This document shows, one piece after another, positions 1 through 10,030 of a DNA stretch of 64,000 nt. How positions within the stretch are numbered: the stretch's first letter is position 1; each line of letters opens with the position of its first letter. Source of the stretch: Vibrio sp. 05-20-BW147. GTDB lineage: Bacteria; Pseudomonadota; Gammaproteobacteria; Enterobacterales; Vibrionaceae. The stretch lies in the NCBI RefSeq assembly GCF_013369385.1, contig NZ_SZTO01000006.1:1-64000 (forward strand), read 5' to 3'. The translations under genes were made by a program, and so were the position numbers. The notes below the pieces were generated by a model. That model did not search any database, was not told where the DNA came from, and was given only the letters and a program-made list of their open reading frames with translations.

Positions 1-41
1 GCTGTCATTGCTGCTACGTTTGTATTTACATTCACTGCCAT
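1..41 (-). CDS. Flagellin, N-terminal fragment (cut by window edge)
   Basis: Reading the minus strand from the ATG at 41 gives MAVNVNTNVAAMTA, the N-terminus of a Vibrio polar flagellin of the FlaA/FlaB/FlaD type. Only 13 codons lie in the window. It follows another flagellin gene in the same direction and has its own sigma-28 promoter about 75 bases upstream, so it can be transcribed independently. The family builds the sheathed polar filament. Which paralogue this is cannot be told from 13 residues. Confidence 0.85.
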   Translation of the reverse strand, partial: MAVNVNTNVAAMT

Positions 42-348
42 GATGAATTCTCCAATTGATTTTCCGATATTACGGTTTCCGACGTCTCGGAAAACCAAGT
101 AGTTCTCTCAAAGTTACTTCTTTTAACGGCTCGGTTTGGAAATCCTTTAGGAAAAAAATGCGATTTTTTTGAAAAAAGTTTGTTTGAAGGGGGTTTCGTG
201 ATTAAAGCAGTAAAAAGTGTAAAAACATCAAAAATAGGACTAAAGATTTGAATGGTACTGTCGATAAGAGCGGTTCACTTTTTTCCAGCCCATTCCTGCT
301 CACTTGCTCTCTTTTGTATCGCAAGCTCTGTGCCAGTCACTCCGGCGC
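42..348. other. Intergenic region between two flagellin genes
   Basis: The 307-base gap holds the sigma-28 promoter and leader of the downstream flagellin (promoter at 123-149). The part next to the upstream flagellin stop (about 225-348) shows no strong intrinsic terminator. No convincing small gene is seen. Confidence 0.6.
123..149 (-). promoter_or_regulatory. Sigma-28 (FliA) flagellar promoter
   Basis: On the minus strand TAAAGGAT (149-142), an 11-base spacer and GCCGTTAA (130-123) match the FliA consensus TAAAGTTT-N11-GCCGATAA closely. Transcription would start near 115, giving a leader of about 75 bases before the flagellin ATG at 41. Confidence 0.85.
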
Positions 349-1482
349 TTATCCAAGCAAGGTCAACGCGAGATTCGGCCCTTTTTTCGCCTGCGCCAAA
401 ATGGAGGTACTGACTTGCTGTAGGATCTGTTGTTTGACCATGCGCGTGGTTTCCTTTGCATAGTCTGTATCTTGAATGCGACTGTTTGATGTCGCCAAGT
501 TTTCGTGGATGTTGTCGAGGTTATTAATCGCATGGCTGAAGCGGTTTTGATATGCCCCAAGCTCAGCACGATGACTATCGACGTATTTCATCGCGGTATC
601 AAGGACCGCCACTGCTTGTTGTGCGCCACCGACAGAAGTAATGTCGATATTATCCACTGCATCGTAACCTTTTAGTTGCAAACCTAGTTCACTGGCTAAG
701 TCTCCTGAAAAAGATAACGTTCCTGAGGTTTCTTCGCCTGCCATAAACAACTGTAGCTGACCTTCTTCATTTACCGATGCCGTGACTTTGTCAGTCTGAC
801 CATTAATGTAGGTCGCAAGCTCTTCGATATCATCGCCGGCTTTCGCATTAATTTGGATCGTTTCCGTTTCACCAAAACGATTCGTGAATGACATGCTAAG
901 CGCATTCGCCCCCTCTTTTACTTGCCAATCAGAATGGGCACGTCCGTTTGCAATGTAACTGAAGCCACCCATATCAATACCATCACTGCGCATCGACTTC
1001 AGTTGCACTTGTACCGCTTCACCTGACGCTGCCCCTATCTGAAAGGCAGCCGAGCCAAAGGAACCATTGAGCAATTTACGCCCACCGAACGAGGTGGTTT
1101 CTGCGATACGGTTCAACTCGTCATTTAACGCGGTCATTTCTTCTTGTAAGGCAATTCTTTCAGCATGGCTATTGGAACCATTGGCGGATTGCAATGAAAG
1201 ATCACGCATCCTTTGGAGGATATTAGTGGTTTCATTCATTGCCCCTTCCGCAGTCTGCATAATGGAGATGCCATCATTGGCATTTCGCACCGCGATATCT
1301 AAACCACGCATTTGCGACTGAAGACGATTCGAAATTTGCAGCCCTGCCGCATCGTCTTTTGCACTATTAATACGCTTCCCTGAAGACAAACGCTCCAAGG
1401 ATTGATTCAGCATGTCGGTTGCATTCGCCAGGTGTCGCTGAGCGACCAATGCAGAAACGTTGGTATTAACGGTGATGGCCAT
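349..1482 (-). CDS. flaF: Polar flagellin (FlaF-like)
   Basis: 377-residue flagellin with the conserved N-terminal D0/D1 region ([16 protein letters not shown], then [19 protein letters not shown] near residues 29-47) and C-terminal D1/D0 region ([22 protein letters not shown], ending NLALTLLG). The variable centre is short, as in Vibrio polar flagellins exported without a signal peptide. It lies first in a tandem with a FlaA/FlaB-type flagellin and is not preceded by flgL, which fits the flaF-flaB-flaA order better than flaC-flaD-flaE. The paralogue letter rests on this order and the length, so the family is certain but the symbol is tentative. A sigma-28 promoter lies just upstream. Confidence 0.9.
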   Translation of the reverse strand: MAITVNTNVSALVAQRHLANATDMLNQSLERLSSGKRINSAKDDAAGLQISNRLQSQMRGLDIAVRNANDGISIMQTAEGAMNETTNILQRMRDLSLQSANGSNSHAERIALQEEMTALNDELNRIAETTSFGGRKLLNGSFGSAAFQIGAASGEAVQVQLKSMRSDGIDMGGFSYIANGRAHSDWQVKEGANALSMSFTNRFGETETIQINAKAGDDIEELATYINGQTDKVTASVNEEGQLQLFMAGEETSGTLSFSGDLASELGLQLKGYDAVDNIDITSVGGAQQAVAVLDTAMKYVDSHRAELGAYQNRFSHAINNLDNIHENLATSNSRIQDTDYAKETTRMVKQQILQQVSTSILAQAKKGPNLALTLLG

Positions 1483-1516
1483 CTTTCCTCTCGATAAAGA
1501 CGTTGCTTTGCCTTCT

Positions 1517-1543
1517 TTATCGACTAAAGATTGGATTGCTTTA
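1517..1543 (-). promoter_or_regulatory. Sigma-28 (FliA) flagellar promoter
   Basis: On the minus strand TAAAGCAA (1543-1536), 11 bases, then GTCGATAA (1524-1517) match the FliA consensus with one change in the -10 box. Predicted start near 1507, about 25 bases before the flagellin ATG at 1482. Confidence 0.85.
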
Positions 1544-1651
1544 GTTATTTAATGGAACAACAGTGAGGAAGTAGCAGAATGAGTGGAGTCAATTAAAAAG
1601 TGAGTTTTCAAGTCACGCCATCAACAAGTGAAGTGTTTTGGCGAGAAACAA

Positions 1652-1681
1652 AAATCCGAGTCGCTCAATGAACTCGGATTT
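1652..1681 (-). terminator. Intrinsic terminator after nqrM
   Basis: A 9-bp stem (AAATCCGAG / CTCGGATTT, loop 12) is followed on the minus strand by a short T-run. It separates the nqr/apbE/nqrM group from the flagellin gene downstream. Confidence 0.75.
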
Positions 1682-1746
1682 CTTATAGTGTTGGCTAGCT
1701 TAATTCAAATGGCATGAGTAGAGAGCATAAGTGCTATCCACTCACA

Positions 1747-1980
1747 TCAAGCGATGCGGTCTTTGTCCCACTGAGCCAATTTTTCCGCGCGCGCGGCTTC
1801 ACGTGCTTCGCGTTTTTTACGCGCATCACAGGGCTCAGGGCAGTTACACACTTTTTCAATGCCAACAGCACCCAGACCGCCACAGCTTCCCTTCACCACC
1901 TTTTTCTGGAAGATGTAGCCTACTGCCATGGCGGCAATCACGGCGACAAACACACCAAAGGTAATTAGAAATGTACTCAT
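1747..1980 (-). CDS. nqrM: Na+-NQR maturation protein NqrM (DUF539)
   Basis: 77 residues: one N-terminal membrane helix (about 4-24), then a cytoplasmic part with four cysteines (C33, C45, C47, C51) in the GSCGG and CNCPEPC motifs typical of NqrM. In Vibrio, NqrM is needed to deliver or insert the iron centre in the NqrD/NqrE part of the sodium pump. It is the last gene after nqrA-F and apbE in the same direction, 19 bases downstream of apbE, which agrees with this role. A basic, charged C-terminus (KKREAREAARAEK) follows the cysteines. Confidence 0.93.
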   Translation of the reverse strand: MSTFLITFGVFVAVIAAMAVGYIFQKKVVKGSCGGLGAVGIEKVCNCPEPCDARKKREAREAARAEKLAQWDKDRIA

Positions 1981-1999
1981 ATCAACAAACCTATATCAC

Positions 2000-3007
2000 T
2001 TACTGATTCTTCAAATATGGCTTATACGCTTCAGAAGCGATTTCTGTAAAGCCATCATCTGTTTTCACGATCATTAGCACTGGGATGCTATTTTGATTAG
2101 CGATCTCAATGCCTTTTTCTTCACCCAACACCATTAGACCGGTTGCAAGACCATCTGCTGTCATCGAGGATTTGTCTAACACGGTGACAGAAACCACTCT
2201 ATGGTTAATTGGCATGCCTGTTTCTGGGTTAATGATGTGAGAATAACGAATACCATCACGCTCAAAGTAGTTACGGTAATCACCGGAAGTCGCGATCGCC
2301 ATATCACCCGGTTCGATAATATCTTGGATAGCGCGCTCTTCTACCGACGGCTTTTCAATCGCGATACGCCAAGGCACCCCTTCACGGTTAACCCCTTTTA
2401 AGCGAATTTCACCGCCGATTTCGACCATGTAGTTTTGTACGCCCTGAGATTGAATATAGTCTGCAACCACATCAACGCCCCAACCTTTCGCAATCGTCGA
2501 CAGATCCACATAGAGGTTAGGCAAGGTTTTGATCAACGTGTTATCAACAACCGACAAATGCTCAATGCCGGTTTGCGCTTTACGTTCCGCTAAATCGTCA
2601 GCACTCGGCACAACATCACGACGCGCTTCAGGACCAAATCCCCACAAGTTAACCAAAGGTCCAACGGTGACATCCAATGCCCCCAAGGTCAAATGATTGA
2701 GACGAATCGCTTCCTTAACAACGGTGGCCGTTTGTTGAGAAACCGCAAACGGCGCAGAATCGCGAGACTGATTAAAACGGCTCAATTCAGAGGTTTTTCG
2801 GTACGTCGACATCTGATCGTTAACTTCTTCTAGCAAACGGTCGATCTCTTGCTGAAGTACGTCCGGCTTTGGTAAACCTTCTTGAGTGATGTATTTGATA
2901 TTGTAAGTCGTGCCCATCGTTGGGCCGCTAAGATGTACCTGCTCTGCGGGCTTTTCGCAACCAGCAAGTACCAATAGAGAAGCGAAAGCAACAAGCCACT
3001 TTTTCAC
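2000..3007 (-). CDS. apbE: FAD:protein FMN transferase ApbE (lipoprotein)
   Basis: 335-residue lipoprotein: signal peptide with lipobox LAGC (Cys17), then an ApbE fold with GPTMGTTYNI near residues 28-37 and the IINPETG motif near 257. The family covalently attaches FMN, taken from FAD, to threonines of NqrB and NqrC in the periplasm using Mg2+. It lies directly after nqrF and before nqrM. A strong intrinsic terminator (3130-3155) sits between nqrF and apbE, so apbE-nqrM may depend on read-through or a weak local promoter. Confidence 0.96.
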   Translation of the reverse strand: MKKWLVAFASLLVLAGCEKPAEQVHLSGPTMGTTYNIKYITQEGLPKPDVLQQEIDRLLEEVNDQMSTYRKTSELSRFNQSRDSAPFAVSQQTATVVKEAIRLNHLTLGALDVTVGPLVNLWGFGPEARRDVVPSADDLAERKAQTGIEHLSVVDNTLIKTLPNLYVDLSTIAKGWGVDVVADYIQSQGVQNYMVEIGGEIRLKGVNREGVPWRIAIEKPSVEERAIQDIIEPGDMAIATSGDYRNYFERDGIRYSHIINPETGMPINHRVVSVTVLDKSSMTADGLATGLMVLGEEKGIEIANQNSIPVLMIVKTDDGFTEIASEAYKPYLKNQ

Positions 3008-3129
3008 TTGTTAAACTCCTATTGTTATTAAATGGATATGGAAAATAGGTTCACGGTTAACGCACCGATTTTCTATGGCCATTTGGCGCACTATTCAAAA
3101 AAAGAAAAAAGAATAGCGAGGAAAAAAGA

Positions 3130-3155
3130 ATGGCTGGCTCCTACGAGCCAGCCAT
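3130..3155 (-). terminator. Intrinsic terminator after nqrF
   Basis: 11-bp perfect stem (ATGGCTGGCTC / GAGCCAGCCAT) with a CTAC loop, followed on the minus strand by TCTTTTTT. It would end or attenuate the nqrABCDEF transcript before apbE. Confidence 0.88.
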
Positions 3156-3177
3156 AGTTTCAATGGGTTAGATGAAA

Positions 3178-4404
3178 TTAACCACCGAAGTCATCCAGTA
3201 GGATGTTTTCATCTTCAACACCGAGATTTTTCAGCATGCCGATAACAGCCGCGTTCATCATCGGTGGACCACACATGTAGTATTCACAATCTTCTGGTGC
3301 ATCGTGATCACGCAGATAGTTTTCGTAAAGCACATTGTGGATGAAGCCTGTGTAACCATCCCAGTTATCTTCTGGAAGCGGATCAGACAGTGCACAGTGC
3401 CATACGAAGTTATCATTCTCAGCCGCTAGGCCATCGAAGTCTTCTACGTAGAACATTTCACGCTTAGAACGCGCACCGTACCAGTAAGACATCTTACGCT
3501 TAGACTTCAAACGCTTCAGTTGGTCAAAGATATGAGAACGCATAGGAGCCATACCTGCACCACCACCGATGAAGACCATTTCTGCATCTGTATCTTTCGC
3601 GAAGAACTCACCAAATGGACCAGAAATCGTACACTTATCACCTTCTTTTAGTGACCAGATGTAAGAAGACATCTGACCCGGTGCTACGTCTGGGTTATTT
3701 GGCGGCGGAGTCGCGATACGTACGTTTAGCATGATGATGCCGAACTCTTCAGGGTAGTTCGCCATTGAGTATGCACGGATGATGTCTTCTTTTACGATAG
3801 ACTCGTAACGGAACAGGTTAAACTTGTCCCAGTCACCGCGGTACTCTTCTGGTACGTCGAAATCTGCGTATTTCACGTGGTGAGCTGGTGCTTCAATCTG
3901 GATGTAACCACCAGCACGGAAAGGTACTGATTCGCCATCTGGAATTTGTAGCTTAAGCTCTTTAATGAATGTTGCTTTGTTATCGTTAGAGATAACCGTA
4001 CATTCCCACTTTTTCACGCCGAAGATTTCTTCTGGTAGCTCGATGTCCATGTCTGTTTTCACAGCCACCTGACACGCTAGACGCTCACCTTCACGCGCTT
4101 CACCCTTAGTGATGTGATCCAACTCAGTTGGAAGGATATCACCACCACCGCTCTTCACTTTTACGCGACACTGACCACAAGAGCCACCGCCACCACAAGC
4201 AGAAGAAACGAATACACCTGAACCAGCTAACGCGCTTAGTAGCTTGCCACCTGGAGAAGTTACGATCGCCTTATCGGCGTCGCCGTTGATAGATATTGTA
4301 ATGTCACCTGTTGGTACAAGCTTAGACTTAGCGAAAAGAATCACTAGTACTAGAGCCAGTATAATCAAGGTAAACATCACTACACCAAAAATAATAGTAG
4401 ACAT
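3178..4404 (-). CDS. nqrF: Na+-NQR subunit F, NADH-oxidising flavoprotein
   Basis: 408 residues: N-terminal membrane helix (about 3-25), a ferredoxin-type 2Fe-2S domain with C70, C76, C79 and C111, an FAD-binding region with RAYS at 210-213, and a C-terminal NADH domain with [11 protein letters not shown] and YMCGPPMMN. NqrF takes a hydride from NADH to FAD and passes electrons to the 2Fe-2S centre, the entry point of the sodium pump. The cysteine spacing and length match V. cholerae NqrF. Last gene of nqrABCDEF. Confidence 0.98.
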   Translation of the reverse strand: MSTIIFGVVMFTLIILALVLVILFAKSKLVPTGDITISINGDADKAIVTSPGGKLLSALAGSGVFVSSACGGGGSCGQCRVKVKSGGGDILPTELDHITKGEAREGERLACQVAVKTDMDIELPEEIFGVKKWECTVISNDNKATFIKELKLQIPDGESVPFRAGGYIQIEAPAHHVKYADFDVPEEYRGDWDKFNLFRYESIVKEDIIRAYSMANYPEEFGIIMLNVRIATPPPNNPDVAPGQMSSYIWSLKEGDKCTISGPFGEFFAKDTDAEMVFIGGGAGMAPMRSHIFDQLKRLKSKRKMSYWYGARSKREMFYVEDFDGLAAENDNFVWHCALSDPLPEDNWDGYTGFIHNVLYENYLRDHDAPEDCEYYMCGPPMMNAAVIGMLKNLGVEDENILLDDFGG

Positions 4405-4437
4405 TAACTATTCCTTATTTGCTGCGGTTTACCCGAC

Positions 4438-5034
4438 TTACAGTTGAACACCAGAGAAAGACATAAAGCCTAACGCCATCAAACCTACAGTGATAAAGGT
4501 AATGCCTAAACCACGTAGACCAGGAGGGACATCTGAGTACTTCATCTTCTCACGGATACCTGCAAGGGCAACAATCGCGAGCATCCAACCCACACCTGCA
4601 CCGAAACCATAAACAACAGATTCAGCAAAGTTGTAGTCACGTTGTACCATGAAAGATACACCACCGAAGATCGCACAGTTTACTGTGATAAGCGGTAGGA
4701 AGATGCCTAGCGCGTTGTACAGAGGCGGAAAGAAACGGTCAAGAATCATCTCTAGAATCTGTACAAGTGCCGCAATTACACCGATAAAGGTGATGAAGTT
4801 TAGGAAGCTCAGATCCACGCCGTCGACGAGCGCGTTTTCCTTAAGTACTAAGTTGTAAACCAAGTTGTTCACTGGTACAGCAATAGTCAAAACAACCACT
4901 ACTGCAACACCTAGACCGAAAGAGGTCTTCACTTTCTTAGATACCGCCAAGAAGGTACACATACCCAAGAAGAAAGACAGAGCCATGTTCTCGATGAAAA
5001 TCGATTTAATTAACAGACTGATGTAATGTTCCAT
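4438..5034 (-). CDS. nqrE: Na+-NQR subunit E
   Basis: 198 residues, six predicted membrane helices, related to NqrD and RnfA. With NqrD it forms the membrane part that holds an iron centre between the subunits and lies on the Na+-coupled electron path. Internal cysteines (FLGMCTFL near 26 and TVNCAIFGG near 120) are in the family's conserved positions. It lies 7 bases after nqrD and 33 before nqrF, so the genes form one transcription unit. Confidence 0.97.
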   Translation of the reverse strand: MEHYISLLIKSIFIENMALSFFLGMCTFLAVSKKVKTSFGLGVAVVVVLTIAVPVNNLVYNLVLKENALVDGVDLSFLNFITFIGVIAALVQILEMILDRFFPPLYNALGIFLPLITVNCAIFGGVSFMVQRDYNFAESVVYGFGAGVGWMLAIVALAGIREKMKYSDVPPGLRGLGITFITVGLMALGFMSFSGVQL

Positions 5035-5041
5035 GTTGCCC

Positions 5042-5674
5042 TTACTCCTTCGCTTCTACTTGCTCTGGTTTGAACGTACGAATCGCCCAAATCATGAAGC
5101 CGATTAGGAAGAATGCAGATGGCGCTAGAAGCATCAGACCATTTGGCTGATACCAACCACCATTGTTTACTAGTGGTAGTACTTCCATACCAAACAACTT
5201 ACCGCTACCGAATAGTTCACGGAAGAAGCCCACAGTAATAAGAACAAAACCATAGCCAAGACCGTTACCAATACCGTCGATCAGCGATGGAACTGGTGCA
5301 GATTTCATCGCGAACGCTTCTGCACGACCCATTACGATACAGTTAGTAATGATAAGACCTACGAATACCGATAGCTGTTTAGAGATATCGTACAAGTAAG
5401 CTTTCAAGATCTGGTCTACCACGATTACTAGAGATGCGATGATCGCCATTTGAACGATGATACGCACACTGTTAGGGATGTGGTTACGGATTACAGAAAC
5501 AAAGAAGTTAGACAATGCAGTTACAAACGTTACCGCTAGTGTCATAACAAACGCTGTTTCTAGTTTGGTAGTTACTGCAAGCGCAGAACATACACCAAGA
5601 ACTTGGAGCGCAATTGGGTTGTTATCCAATACTGGCGCAAGAATGCTCTTTTTAATGTTTTGTGCACTAGACAT
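5042..5674 (-). CDS. nqrD: Na+-NQR subunit D
   Basis: 210 residues, six predicted membrane helices, RnfE/NqrD family. Conserved cysteine motifs (LGVCSALAV near 29 and ITNCIVMGR near 112) mirror those of NqrE on the other half of the pair. The ATG at 5674 shares a base with the nqrC stop codon, which implies translational coupling. The C-terminus ends EQVEAKE and is cytoplasmic. Confidence 0.97.
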   Translation of the reverse strand: MSSAQNIKKSILAPVLDNNPIALQVLGVCSALAVTTKLETAFVMTLAVTFVTALSNFFVSVIRNHIPNSVRIIVQMAIIASLVIVVDQILKAYLYDISKQLSVFVGLIITNCIVMGRAEAFAMKSAPVPSLIDGIGNGLGYGFVLITVGFFRELFGSGKLFGMEVLPLVNNGGWYQPNGLMLLAPSAFFLIGFMIWAIRTFKPEQVEAKE

Positions 5675-6444
5675 TAGTTCAGACCTCCATCACGCACTTT
5701 TGCTAGGAATGGACCAAAGCCCATATCTCCCAACCAGAAGTCGAATGTACCTTGAACACCATTACCCGTCAGTGTCGCACCTGATAGGCCATCGACACCG
5801 TGCTCAGAACCTACTGGCGCACCACCTTTCACTACCTTGATGGCTGGCTTGTGGTTTTCGTCAAACAGTTTCTTGCCTACGAACTGTGCACGCCAAGATG
5901 GGTTTTCAACTTCGCCACCTAATCCCGGAGTCTCACCCTGTTCATAGTAAGTAATGCCATTCACAGTGTTACCATCCGTTTGTACTGCAACAAATGCGTA
6001 CATCATTGACCATAAACCAGTGCCATGTACTGGCAAAATCAACTGTTCGGTTTTACCTTCGTTCTTAACAAGGTAAACCACGCCAACATTTGCACGACGG
6101 ATGATCTTAGCTTTGTCTTGTTCAGCGGTCAGCTTGATTGACTGAGCAGGATCTTTTGCTGCTGAACGCTGATCATATTTAGCTGCATTACCGTCAACGA
6201 AGTTGCCAGTATTGAGATCCACTAAACGTGGCTCAATGTACTCGCCGTAAAACTCTCTCACTTGAGCTGGCGTTGATGCTTCAATGCCGGCCACTTGAAG
6301 AATTTTTGTTTGCTTGTCTAGCACAGCGTTGTCTTGCTGCTTGCTACGCAAACCCACGGCTGCTGTTGATACTACGATTGAACAAACAAGGCTCAACCCG
6401 ACAACAACACCCAGCGTCTTTTTAATGCTGTCATTACTTGCCAT
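5674..6444 (-). CDS. nqrC: Na+-NQR subunit C, covalent FMN carrier
   Basis: 256 residues from the ATG at 6444 (MASNDSIKK), chosen because NqrC proteins of Vibrio start there; an in-frame upstream extension would run into nqrB. One N-terminal membrane helix (about 10-32) is followed by a periplasmic FMN-binding domain ending with the flavinylation motif GLSGATLTG; the acceptor is Thr224. ApbE, encoded in the same cluster, attaches the FMN. The start overlaps the end of nqrB by 11 bases. Confidence 0.96.
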   Translation of the reverse strand: MASNDSIKKTLGVVVGLSLVCSIVVSTAAVGLRSKQQDNAVLDKQTKILQVAGIEASTPAQVREFYGEYIEPRLVDLNTGNFVDGNAAKYDQRSAAKDPAQSIKLTAEQDKAKIIRRANVGVVYLVKNEGKTEQLILPVHGTGLWSMMYAFVAVQTDGNTVNGITYYEQGETPGLGGEVENPSWRAQFVGKKLFDENHKPAIKVVKGGAPVGSEHGVDGLSGATLTGNGVQGTFDFWLGDMGFGPFLAKVRDGGLN

Positions 6445-7678
6445 AGCGTGCTTGTCTCCGCTTGATGTTCTTCTCAACCACTAGATGGTCAAACAGTGGT
6501 GCAAACAGGTTCGCGAATAGAATCGCCAGCATCATACCTTCTGGGTATGCTGGGTTAACAACACGAATCATGACACACATTGCACCGATAAGAATGCCGT
6601 ACCACCACTTACCTTTGTTGGTAAATGAAGCCGATACTGGGTCGGTTGCCATAAAGAACATACCGAATGCAAAACCACCTAAAACTAGGTGCCAGTGCCA
6701 TGGCATGCTGAACATTGCGTTAGTATCAGAACCGATCACGTTGAACAATGTCGATACGACGATCATACCGATCATTACGCCGGCAATGATGCGCCAAGAT
6801 GCGATTCGCATGTAAACGATCATTGCTGCACCGATCATCAATGCAAGCGTAGAAACTTCGCCGATTGAACCTGGGATGTTACCGATAAACGCGTCTAGCC
6901 ACGTGATTGGCGCACCAGTCACTGTGTTTACTAGTGCACTGTTGCCGCCTTGAGCCCACTGGCTTAGCGCAGTTGCACCAGAGAAGCCGTCCGCTGCTGT
7001 CCACACTACGTCACCCGAGATTTGTGCTGGGTAAGCGAAGAATAGGAAAGCACGACCTGCTAACGCTGGGTTCAGGAAGTTACGACCAGTACCACCAAAG
7101 ATCTCTTTAGCAACCACAACACCAAAGGTAATACCTAGCGCTGCTTGCCATAGAGGTAGCGTTGGAGGAACGATCAATGCGAAAAGGATCGAGGTTACGA
7201 AGAAACCTTCGTTAACTTCGTGCTTACGCACCATACAGAATAGCACTTCCCAGAAACCACCAACGAGGAATACCGTTGCGTAGATTGGTAGGAAGTAGGT
7301 TGCACCAAGCAACATCTTACTACCCCAGCTTGCGTCAGCAGAAATCGTTCCGCCCAGCATCTCGGTTAGCCAGTAGTGCCAGTTACCTGCAATGATTTGC
7401 GCCAGTTGATCACCAGCGTACATGTGGTTTAGAGCCGCGATCGCTTGGCCACCAGCGTTGTACATACCCCAGAACATTGCTGGGAACACTGCAAACCAAA
7501 CCATGATCATGATGCGTTTTAGGTCAACGCTATCACGAACGTGTGAGCTCTTTTTCGTCACCAAACCTGGCGTGTAGAATAGCGTTGCCGCAGCTTCGTA
7601 CAGAGCAAACCATTTTTCGTGTTTGCCGCCTGGTTCAAAGTGGTGTTCGATGTCTTCAAGAAACTTCTTAAGGCCCAT
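6434..7678 (-). CDS. nqrB: Na+-NQR subunit B
   Basis: 414-residue membrane protein with about ten helices. The flavinylation motif [10 protein letters not shown] places the covalent FMN on Thr236, the same position as in V. cholerae NqrB. NqrB also binds riboflavin and forms the main Na+ channel and quinone-linked part of the pump. It starts 5 bases after nqrA and overlaps nqrC. Confidence 0.98.
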   Translation of the reverse strand: MGLKKFLEDIEHHFEPGGKHEKWFALYEAAATLFYTPGLVTKKSSHVRDSVDLKRIMIMVWFAVFPAMFWGMYNAGGQAIAALNHMYAGDQLAQIIAGNWHYWLTEMLGGTISADASWGSKMLLGATYFLPIYATVFLVGGFWEVLFCMVRKHEVNEGFFVTSILFALIVPPTLPLWQAALGITFGVVVAKEIFGGTGRNFLNPALAGRAFLFFAYPAQISGDVVWTAADGFSGATALSQWAQGGNSALVNTVTGAPITWLDAFIGNIPGSIGEVSTLALMIGAAMIVYMRIASWRIIAGVMIGMIVVSTLFNVIGSDTNAMFSMPWHWHLVLGGFAFGMFFMATDPVSASFTNKGKWWYGILIGAMCVMIRVVNPAYPEGMMLAILFANLFAPLFDHLVVEKNIKRRQARYGK

Positions 7679-7683
7679 GAAAC

Positions 7684-9024
7684 TTACCCTTCCTTCTCAA
7701 TTGTATTCAGGCAGTCACGCAGCAGTTGACCGTACTCGTATTTACCTGGGCATACAAAGGTACACAATGCTAGATCTTCTTCATCCAGTTCTAGCGCACC
7801 CAGTGCTTGAGCACTGTCAGTATCGCCTGCACATAGATCGCGAAGCAGCAGAGTCGGTTCCATATCAAGAGGCACTACACGCTCGTAGTTACCGATTGGA
7901 ACCATTGCACGATCACTACCGTTTGTGGTGGTTGTCATATTGAACAACTGACCTTTAAACAGGTGACCAAGGAAAGAGCGGGTCACAGAGAACTTGTTCT
8001 TACCAGGCATTGCCCAACCAAACAAATCTTTGTCACGACCTTCACGCAGAACAGAAACCTGCAGGTGGTAACGACCCAAGTAAGCGTGAGGTCCCGTGGC
8101 ATGAGTACCTGTTAGTACTGAACCAGAAATCACACGAACTTCACCTGGCATCATTTCACTGTCAGTTAACTCATCCAAGCTTGCACCCATAATGGTGCGA
8201 ACTAGGCGTGGGTTATTCACAACAGGACCTGCCAGAGAAACAACACGGTCAGTGAATAGTTCACCGGTTAGGAACAACTGACCAAACGCGATCACGTCTT
8301 GGTAGTTAATGCTCCATGCCACGTTGTTTGCATTCACTGGGTAGAGGAAATGCATGTGGGTACCCGCTAGACCAGCAGGGTGTGGGCCGTCAAATACGTG
8401 CTCTTCCACATTAGATTGAGAAGAACGAGGTAAGCTCGTACCAGATTTACAAACGTAAACCTTCTCTTCTGTTAGGGCTGAAAGCACATCCAAACCAGCA
8501 ACAAACGCTTCCGCTTGTTCATTGATGATCAACTCAGGCTTCGCTGCCAATGGATTGGTATCCATTGCGGTAACGAAAATCGCTTTAGTTGTCGATTCAA
8601 TTGCTGGAACCTTGCTGAACGGACGAGTACGCAGAGCGGTCCAAAGGCCAGATTCAACCAACTGAGTTTTGATCACTTCGCGATCAAGACCTGCTAGTTG
8701 AGAGGCTTCAAACTTATCAAAGGTCACCTGCTCGTCGCCTGCCACTTCAATCACAACAGATTGAAGTACACGCTTCGCGCCACGATTCACTTCGATAACT
8801 TTACCACTCACTGGAGAAGTAAATTTCACGCCAAGGTTCTTTTTGTCTTCAAAAAGAACTTGGGCTTTCTTCACTTCATCACCAACGCGAACATGCATCG
8901 TAGGACGCATGCTAACGTACTCTTCGCCAAGCAAGGCGACTTTTGTGATGGATTTACCATCATTAATCACCTGGGAAGGAGCTCCTGCGATAGGAAGGTC
9001 CAAACCCTTCTTTATTGTAATCAT
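7684..9024 (-). CDS. nqrA: Na+-NQR subunit A
   Basis: 446 residues from the ATG at 9024 ([14 protein letters not shown]), which matches the N-terminus of other Vibrio NqrA proteins; a GTG four codons upstream is possible but less likely. NqrA is the soluble cytoplasmic subunit near the quinone site. It ends with a [13 protein letters not shown] motif. First gene of the operon, preceded by a long leader with two hairpins at 9081-9126. Confidence 0.97.
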   Translation of the reverse strand: MITIKKGLDLPIAGAPSQVINDGKSITKVALLGEEYVSMRPTMHVRVGDEVKKAQVLFEDKKNLGVKFTSPVSGKVIEVNRGAKRVLQSVVIEVAGDEQVTFDKFEASQLAGLDREVIKTQLVESGLWTALRTRPFSKVPAIESTTKAIFVTAMDTNPLAAKPELIINEQAEAFVAGLDVLSALTEEKVYVCKSGTSLPRSSQSNVEEHVFDGPHPAGLAGTHMHFLYPVNANNVAWSINYQDVIAFGQLFLTGELFTDRVVSLAGPVVNNPRLVRTIMGASLDELTDSEMMPGEVRVISGSVLTGTHATGPHAYLGRYHLQVSVLREGRDKDLFGWAMPGKNKFSVTRSFLGHLFKGQLFNMTTTTNGSDRAMVPIGNYERVVPLDMEPTLLLRDLCAGDTDSAQALGALELDEEDLALCTFVCPGKYEYGQLLRDCLNTIEKEG

Positions 9025-9080
9025 ACGCACTTGCACTACTTTTATCGGGAAAAAGATTCTTTATGATTGCGTAACTTTTA

Positions 9081-9126
9081 GACACGACATCAGTGTCCGG
9101 TTTTGGCGATGTTTTAAACGCCAAAA
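9081..9126 (-). promoter_or_regulatory. Two adjacent hairpins in the nqr leader
   Basis: GACAC/GTGTC (9081-9085 with 9093-9097) and TTTTGGCG/CGCCAAAA (9101-9108 with 9119-9126, loop 10) lie 57-102 bases upstream of the nqrA start. Neither is followed by a T-run on the minus strand, so they do not look like terminators. They could shape mRNA stability or bind a regulator; function is inference. Confidence 0.45.
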
Positions 9127-9445
9127 TCGCAACATCCTATTAAAAATCACTTCACAGTTTAGTGAAGAGATTTATCAGGTGCGATAGTTTAGCATCTTTT
9201 CCAAACGCGATGCCATGACCAATAAACGCATTAGCCGTATTATTTGGAAAGAATTGATAGATATAGGCTAACTATTGTTCATAACTTTGACATGTCGCAC
9301 AAATGGCCCAAAACCATCGTGCCAGATGAATAGGTGAAATTCATAGTTTGAAACATCCTATTCATTCCGTTCATTTGTTGAAACAGTGTTAACGCATTTC
9401 TTAACCAAATTTGTCACGCAATTTGTCGATTTTGTACACATAGAA

Positions 9446-9470
9446 AAAAAGATGGCTTGACCATCTTTTT
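9446..9470. terminator. Bidirectional intrinsic terminator after bolA
   Basis: A 10-bp perfect stem AAAAAGATGG / CCATCTTTTT with a 5-base loop and T-runs on both strands. It ends bolA on the minus strand. Confidence 0.9.
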
Positions 9471-9513
9471 GAATAGAACAACTGAAAATTTAACACTTCA
9501 GGTTATAAATCGC

Positions 9514-9825
9514 TCAATGACTGGTACCACCCATACACATAGGGCTATCTGGCGCGCCATCTCGCTGTAGTTTCCATTCCTGAACAGTATAGGTATGAAT
9601 CGCCAAAGCGTGGATGTTATTTTCCAGTTCATTCGCTAAAGCTTGATTCACTAAACGATGTCTAGCGATCAATCTTTTACCTTCAAAAAGATCGCTCACC
9701 ACAATCACTTTAAAGTGACTTTCCGAACCCGGTGGTACATTGTGCATGTAGCTTTCATTCACCACACTCAAGTGACTAGGTTCAAATGTATGGTGTAATT
9801 TTGTCTCTATGATTTCTTGAATCAT
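9514..9825 (-). CDS. bolA: BolA family transcriptional regulator
   Basis: 103 residues from the ATG at 9825 ([10 protein letters not shown]); a TTG two codons upstream is an alternative, but the GAGAGAGGG ribosome site favours the ATG. Class II KH-like BolA fold, with [15 protein letters not shown] and the RHRLVNQAL helix containing the conserved His. BolA works with monothiol glutaredoxins on iron-sulfur metabolism and in stress morphology. Its position opposite rlmG and near yajG/ampG echoes the enterobacterial bolA-yajG-ampG region. Confidence 0.95.
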   Translation of the reverse strand: MIQEIIETKLHHTFEPSHLSVVNESYMHNVPPGSESHFKVIVVSDLFEGKRLIARHRLVNQALANELENNIHALAIHTYTVQEWKLQRDGAPDSPMCMGGTSH

Positions 9826-10030
9826 ATTCAAACCCTCTCTCTCACCAACTTAAAAAGTATAAGTCGAACTAATGCGAAATTTCATACATACACAAAAAAC
9901 GAGCCTTCATTCTAACAATGTCTTAGGTGTTAGACGAAGATCCCTAAGTGTTTTTTGTTAGCTGTGCCTATCTTGTTTGCTATCCTTCTGCGAGAATATC
10001 GTTAAAACTCAATGAAAAAAATACCATTGC

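Larger units (their letters stand above)
9025..9513. other. Intergenic region between nqrA and bolA
   Basis: The 489-base gap holds the nqr leader with two hairpins (9081-9126), AT-rich DNA at 9130-9440 that should carry the nqr promoter, and the bolA terminator (9446-9470). I could not settle a single -35/-10 pair for nqr and see no small gene. Confidence 0.6.
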
